Made by a program: the position numbers and the translations under genes. From Rhodospirillales bacterium (GTDB lineage Bacteria; Pseudomonadota; Alphaproteobacteria; Rhodospirillales; Defluviicoccaceae), in NCBI GenBank assembly GCA_016712375.1, contig JADJRE010000033.1, positions 1 to 23,481 on the forward strand: a DNA stretch of 23,481 nucleotides. The letters run 5' to 3'. The notes under the pieces are model-generated. The model did not search any database and was not told where the DNA came from. It saw only the letters and a program-made list of their open reading frames with translations. This document shows, in pieces, positions 19,032-23,481 of the stretch; the stretch's first letter is position 1, and every line of letters starts with the position of its first letter.

Positions 19032-21460
19032 CTATCCAACGGCGGCCAGCCGCGCGACCGGATGCTCCGGTGCGGCGGCCGCATCAAGCTCCGTCCACTC
19101 CAGGTTGCCGGCGTAGCGCCAGGCCAGCCGGCCCGCCTCATCGATCTGGAAGAGGTGCAGCCAGTGATTGTCGAACAGCGCGCGGACGCCTTCATGACGA
19201 CGGAGGATATCCGTCATCGCGTCGCGCGGCGCCTCGATGCACACCGACAGCCGCAGCGGATCGTGGGCGTACTTCTCGCCATCATGCACCGACTGCCACG
19301 GCAGGCCGGTCCTCAGCACGCCGCCGTTGCCCTCGACGACGCCGATGCCACCAACGACGTTGTGCAGCAGCTTGTTGCCGGAACCGAACAGCTGCGGGGC
19401 CACGGTCGATCCGTAGTACTGCAGGCTGATCCAGCTCGCGACCACGACCGGCGCCGTCATGATCAGCTCAAGCACGCCGTAGCCCCGCGCCTTGTCCTTC
19501 TGCCACTCGAAGTCGTGCAGAAACGCCCGCCCCTCCAGGCTGCGGCCGGCCGTGCGCTTCCTCGGTGCAGCGATGAAAGCTTTGCAGCCGGCGAGTGCCC
19601 ATTCCGGCCGCACCTCGGCCCAGTCACGGCTGCGCGCCGCGATGTGGCTCTCGTGATCGGCTCGCGGCAGCCTGAGAGCCCGCTCGGCGCGCGTGACCTT
19701 GCCGGCGGCGCTGAACCAGGCACGGGCCTTCTTCAAATCGTCGGCGTGCGCCGGCGAGGGATGGTCGGCATCGTAGAGGGTGATCTGGTCCAGCGTCGTG
19801 TCGTGGAGGGCGCCGACGAACAGCGTGTCGTCCGGGATGACGAGGCCACGCTCCCTCAGGCCCTTGCGGACGTCGTGATCGTTGAGCAGCGCCGCCAGCA
19901 GGCGGGCGTTGACCTCGCCGGAGTAGCCACCGCAGGCGCCGCAATGCAGTGCGCTGGCGAACGGGTTGTTGACGACGCTGGCACCGTGGCCGGCGAGTAC
20001 AATGAGACGGGCATAATTTTCCGTCAGGAACATCGCCCGCAACACCATCTCGGCGCCCGCAAGCTTGGTTTCGAGCGGCAGCGCCGGATCGGGCCGTGGC
20101 GCCGGATCGTTCGGCACCGGCGGTGCATCCATCCCCAGCGTGTCGCGGACCAGCTTGGCGACGTAGACCGGCCCCATCGCCTCGACGAAGGCGAACGAGG
20201 AGACGGCGGCAAGCTTGAAGCGGCGCCAGGCCCGGGTAGCACGGGCACTGAAGCGCGACTTCAAATCGTCGGCGGCGTCGTGAGGGCCACCGGAGCATGT
20301 CGTCACCGTCGGGTTGAGAAGCACCGGCAGGCGCAGCTCGACCACGTCCGACGCAAACCGCCGGTGCGCCGCGAAGATGCCGAAGAAGCCGGCAAACCCC
20401 AGCGTCTGGATGTTCGGATCGACGCCCTCGAGGGCGCGGCGGAACACCTCCGAACGCACGTCGATGCAGAAGGCCGCCTGTAACGCCGGGCGAGAGTCCG
20501 AAGGCTTTGGAGGCGGCAGGTCGAAGGTTGCGGCGAGCCTGCGCTGCTCCGCCCGCTCTGCCGCTTCCTGCAGGATTTCGTCGACGACGAGATCGGCGGT
20601 GGCGGTGACGGGCGCCGCGTGTTCGTCACGGACGAACGCCCAACTGCCGGCGATCTTCCCGCTGTAGCGCTCGTACAGCACCTCCTCCCAAACGAGGCGG
20701 ATGGCGAGCATGTCCGTGGTCGTGTCGTCAGTTCTTCCGGCAAGCTCTGCCTGCCACAACTTATAGCGCGCCACCTGACCCCAGCCGACGAGGGTCATCA
20801 GCAGCTGGTGGAAGTAGGTGGGAAGCGCCGCGTCGCAGAGCTCAAGCCGCACCGTGGCGCGCGCAAGGGCCTCGCGAGCCGTCTCCGGGGTGCCTGCCAC
20901 GTGGGCCGCGAAACCGCCGAGGCCGATCGTCTCGGGCGTCAGATCGTGCGTAGCGACCGCCCGCCAGGCGGCATACGCCCGTACCACGCGGCGCTGCCCA
21001 CAACGCCTGGCCATCGTCGAAGTAGGCGGCCGCCCAGCACCAATGCGTTCAGCGATTAGGCCCGGCCAGTCGATGCCTGAGACCTCTGCGGCGAGATCGG
21101 CGACGGTGGGCAGCGCGCGGCTCGGGCGCCGGTGCCGTCGCCGCGGCCTTCAGCACGACGCGACGTCGGGGCGCAGCCCCGGAGGCGCGGTGCCAGGCGC
21201 CTGGCCGAGATCGTCATCAGTGATCTGAGCAGTGGCGATCTTCTGCAGGTACCAGCTCCGCGGCATGGTGACTGCTGTGCCGGCGACCCGGGCAAGCCGC
21301 GCCCCAGCGGTGGCGAGGCTTTCACTGGTCTGGCCGAGGAAGGGATTGACGGCGACGCTTGAAGCGAGGGCCAGACCGGCGGGATGGCCCGCGTCGCGGC
21401 TTCGGCCGCAGCGTCTAGCGCCGCGGGCGTCGGAACAGTGGTGGCGGTTTCTGTGGTCAT
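19032..21460 (-). pseudogene. dabA: DabA, catalytic-like subunit of the DAB inorganic carbon transporter (DUF2309), N-terminal frameshifts
   Basis: About 809 residues when restored. The undisturbed 660-residue frame (to 21014) carries the zinc-site motifs known for DabA: Cys and Asp in AAFCIDVRSEVFRR, and His and Cys in VLAGHGASVVNNPF / ALHCGACGGYSGEVN. DabA is a carbonic-anhydrase-like membrane-associated protein that works with DabB to accumulate bicarbonate. The N-terminal third is split: MTTETATTVPTPAALDAAAE from the ATG at 21460, then in a second frame VAVNPFLGQTSESLATAGAR and VTMPRSWYLQKIATAQITDD, then VADLAAEVSGIDWPGLIAER, then AAAYFDDGQALWAAP, before YAAWRAVATHDLTPETIGLG. I count about five shifts in 450 bases. 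The start follows GGAG, 27 bases after the dabB stop, so the two genes are one operon. Confidence 0.88.
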
Positions 21461-21487
21461 GTCTTTGTTCTCCAGCGAGCGAGGCGA

Positions 21488-23046
21488 TCAGGATGCGCGG
21501 CGGACGGACCAGCCGCCGAGTACGCGGTCGAATAGCGCATTGACGTAGAGGCCATTTGCGAGGTGAACGCGCAGGCCCGCTGCCGCAGGATGGTTAGCCC
21601 ACAGCGGGAACATCGCCTGAGCGATAGCGACGAGACCAAAGCTGAACACGGCGAGCACCATCAGCGCCCATTCGAGCGGACCCGGCGCCGGCGTCGCCGG
21701 CAATGTGCCGGCGGTTAGCCACTCGGCCCCGGTCTGCAGCGCGAAGTAGGCCACGGCGGCGGCAACCGAATAAACCGCGGTCCGGCGGGTGAGCACCTGA
21801 GGCGCCGCGTCGGCCAGCCCCTGCGCGAGCAGGTAGGCAACGCCGAAGATGAGGATCGCGCCGAGAGCGATCGCCTGGGGCGACTTGGTATGGAAGCCGA
21901 AGACCGCGCCGATGACCCCATAAATCACGAGCGCGAGGACGAAGGCACGTCCCACTGCCGCCATGCTGGGAATTGCCACCGGCCCCGGCCGGCGGATCGC
22001 CGCGACGCCGTCGACCGCCATACCGGAGGCGAGGAAGGCGTGCGCCTTGTAGAGCGAGTGCGCGACGATGTGCAGTAGTGCCAGTGGAAACAGCGCGAGG
22101 CCGCACTGCAGGATCATGAAGCCCATCTGCGCGACGGTTGACCAAGCTAGGGAGGTCTTCACCGCCGGCTGGGCGAGCATGACGGCGCCGCCGAACACCG
22201 CGGTAAAGCCGCCGATCATCACCAAGACGGCCAGCACGCCGGGGGCGTGCAGCATGACATCGGCGAACCGGATGATGAGGAAACCGCCGGCGTTAATCAC
22301 GCCGGCATGCAGCAGCGCCGAAACCGGGGTGGGCGCCTCCATGACTTCCGTCAGCCAGCCGTGGGTGGGGAACTGGGCGGACTTTAGTAATGCCGCGAAC
22401 GCGATCAGCCCCGCAGCCACCACTGCCATCGTGTCTGCTCCTTCCGCCCGGGCGGCGGCGAGGATGCCCGCGAGTTCTGTCGTGTTATAGGTAACGGCGA
22501 GGAGCATCGCAGCACCGATCAGCGCCGCATCGCTCAAACGGGCGCAGACGAACTTCTTGCGTGCCGCCCGCTTCGCCTGCACGCGGTCAGGATAGAACAG
22601 CAGCAGCTTGTGCAGCGCGATGCTGGTGGCGATCCACGCTCCGACGAACTGGACGAGATTGCCCGCCTGCACCAGCAGAAGGACAGCGGCCAGTGTGGCC
22701 ATGAGCCAGCCCATGAACGCGCCCTGCCGCGCCTCGCCGTCGGTGTAGGTCGCGGCATAGCGCACCACCACCAGCCGACGAAGGAGACCAGCAGCATCAT
22801 CACCATGCTGACGACGTCGACCCGCACCGAGAGGCCGATGCCGTTGCCACCAATCAGCGGGCTACTGTTGGGGCCAATGATGACGAGCAGGGCACCGCAA
22901 AGGGCCGAAACCGCAACAGCGCACAGAGCGGCCGCTTCAGCCAGCGCCGGCACCCGGTGGGGCCGTTGGCCGGGATTTAACAATGCCACGACGGCGGCGG
23001 CCAGCAATCCGAGGGGTGCCAGAAAAGGCAGTAGATATATTAACAA
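21488..23046 (-). pseudogene. dabB: DabB, NuoL/MrpA-like membrane subunit of the DAB inorganic carbon transporter, one frameshift
   Basis: Restored length is about 519 residues, almost entirely hydrophobic, with a dozen or more membrane helices of the complex I antiporter-like (NuoL/ND5) family. Visible motifs include WIATSIALHKLLLFYPDR, LKSAQFPTHGWLTEVMEAPT, PVSALLHAGVINAGGFLI and HIVAHSLYKAHAFLASG, with the conserved Lys and His residues of ion-translocating subunits. DabB is thought to couple cation movement to bicarbonate uptake by DabA. The TTG start (23044-23046) has a near-perfect AAGGAGG five bases upstream. Frame is lost at the CC at 22771-22772 on the + strand; one extra base gives SFVGWVVVRYAATYTDGEAR. 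Position beside dabA rules out a respiratory complex I role. Confidence 0.88.
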
Positions 23047-23120
23047 AGCGACCTCCTTGGCTTGATCGCGGGGTTGACTGCGGCAGCATTTAGCAGCTGC
23101 ACAAATTGGAAGAAAATACA

Positions 23121-23156
23121 TTGTTTGCAGATTATCGTTCGGTATAATAGAACGAT
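23121..23156 (+). promoter_or_regulatory. LysR promoter inside a dyad operator; likely leaderless start
   Basis: TTGTTT (23121-23126), a 16-base spacer and a perfect TATAAT (23143-23148) form the promoter. ATCGTTC (23134-23140) and GAACGAT (23150-23156) are perfect 7-bp inverted arms around the -10. The symmetric T (23139) and A (23151) fit the LysR T-N11-A rule. The ATG at 23155 is 7 bases past the -10, where transcription should begin. The dyad can also serve the divergent dabB gene. Confidence 0.6.
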
Positions 23157-23481
23157 GGTCGAGCTGAACTACAACCATCTGCGGTATTTTTGGGCGGTCG
23201 CCCACGACGGGAACCTCACCCGCACCGCGGGGCGGCTGAACCTCTCGCAGTCGGCACTCTCGGTGCAAATCCGGAGGCTGGAGGAACGTCTGGGTCATGC
23301 GCTGTTCGAGCGGCGTGGCCGGCAACTGCATCTGACCGAGGCCGGCCGCATCACCCTCGACCATGCAGACGCTATCTTCGCCACCGGCGAGGAGCTGTTG
23401 GGAACGCTGCGGCAGACCGGGCGGGCGCGAATGGTGCTGCGCATCGGCGCGCTCGCCACGCTGTCGCGAAACTTCCAGCTT
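23155..23481 (+). CDS. LysR-family transcriptional regulator, cut by window end
   Basis: 109 codons are present. The N-terminal winged helix-turn-helix is clear: LNYNHLRYFWAVAHDGNLTR, TAGRLNLSQSALSVQIRRLE and ERLGHALFERRGRQLHLTEA. The linker helix follows, and the effector domain starts near LRIGALATLS at the window end. The opening NYNHLRYFW is like NhaR-type members. It is divergent from dabB-dabA across about 108 bases and is therefore the likely regulator of the carbon-uptake operon; the signal is unknown. No ribosome site precedes the ATG, in line with a leaderless message. Confidence 0.92.
   Translation, partial: MVELNYNHLRYFWAVAHDGNLTRTAGRLNLSQSALSVQIRRLEERLGHALFERRGRQLHLTEAGRITLDHADAIFATGEELLGTLRQTGRARMVLRIGALATLSRNFQL

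Noticed and set aside
18945..20483. A 512-codon open frame on the + strand
   Set aside because: It is wholly antisense to dabA, whose protein is clearly recognisable. Long antisense frames are expected in GC-rich DNA.

Overview
The window reads as a high-GC alphaproteobacterial chromosome, probably Rhodospirillales-like. This rests on GC-rich codon use, the carB-greA adjacency and the protein sequence styles; no rRNA or other marker gene is present. Housekeeping genes at the left give way to an accessory right half with an insertion sequence, a subtilase, a low-GC asparagine-synthetase-like gene and a dissolved-inorganic-carbon (DAB) transporter locus.

Layout. 1-446 (-) is the 5' part of a UDP-glucuronate 4-epimerase-like gene. 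681-1856 (+) is an unknown protein with FDRR/DRR motifs that runs antisense into rarD. rarD (-) lies directly behind pyk (-). A periplasmic cyclophilin (+) is divergent from pyk and convergent with an RTX-repeat secreted protein (-). carB, greA and purC follow on the + strand. A degenerate IS1202/ISNCY-like element (11759-13150), with terminal inverted repeats and a perfect 17-bp target duplication, sits beside an IS630-like remnant. An AT-rich stretch with a promoter-like pair then leads into a secreted S8 serine protease (+), which ends at a very strong hairpin. Next come an asparagine-synthetase-like gene lacking its amidotransferase half (-), a YbaY/META-domain envelope protein (-), a DUF4865 protein (+), dabA and dabB (-), and a divergent LysR regulator cut by the window end.

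Working together. dabB-dabA form an operon encoding a two-part inorganic carbon uptake system. The divergent LysR gene probably controls it from a dyad that encloses the regulator's own -10 box, with the ATG at the predicted transcript start. pyk and rarD look co-transcribed. carB, greA and purC lie in tandem.

A dominant property of the window is broken reading frames. The RTX gene, purC, subtilase, META gene, dabA, dabB and the transposase all need single-base insertions or deletions to be read through, many at short homopolymers, and greA carries an in-frame amber codon. In contrast carB (3.3 kb), pyk, rarD and the cyclophilin are intact. Residual sequencing or assembly error explains most of the indels best, but the greA amber codon, the transposase and the asparagine synthetase truncation may be real. 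I found no clear new biological system. The most interesting leads are the leaderless LysR/dyad arrangement, the thrice-repeated TCAAACGGGTT motif, the IS with its 17-bp duplication and the truncated asparagine synthetase.
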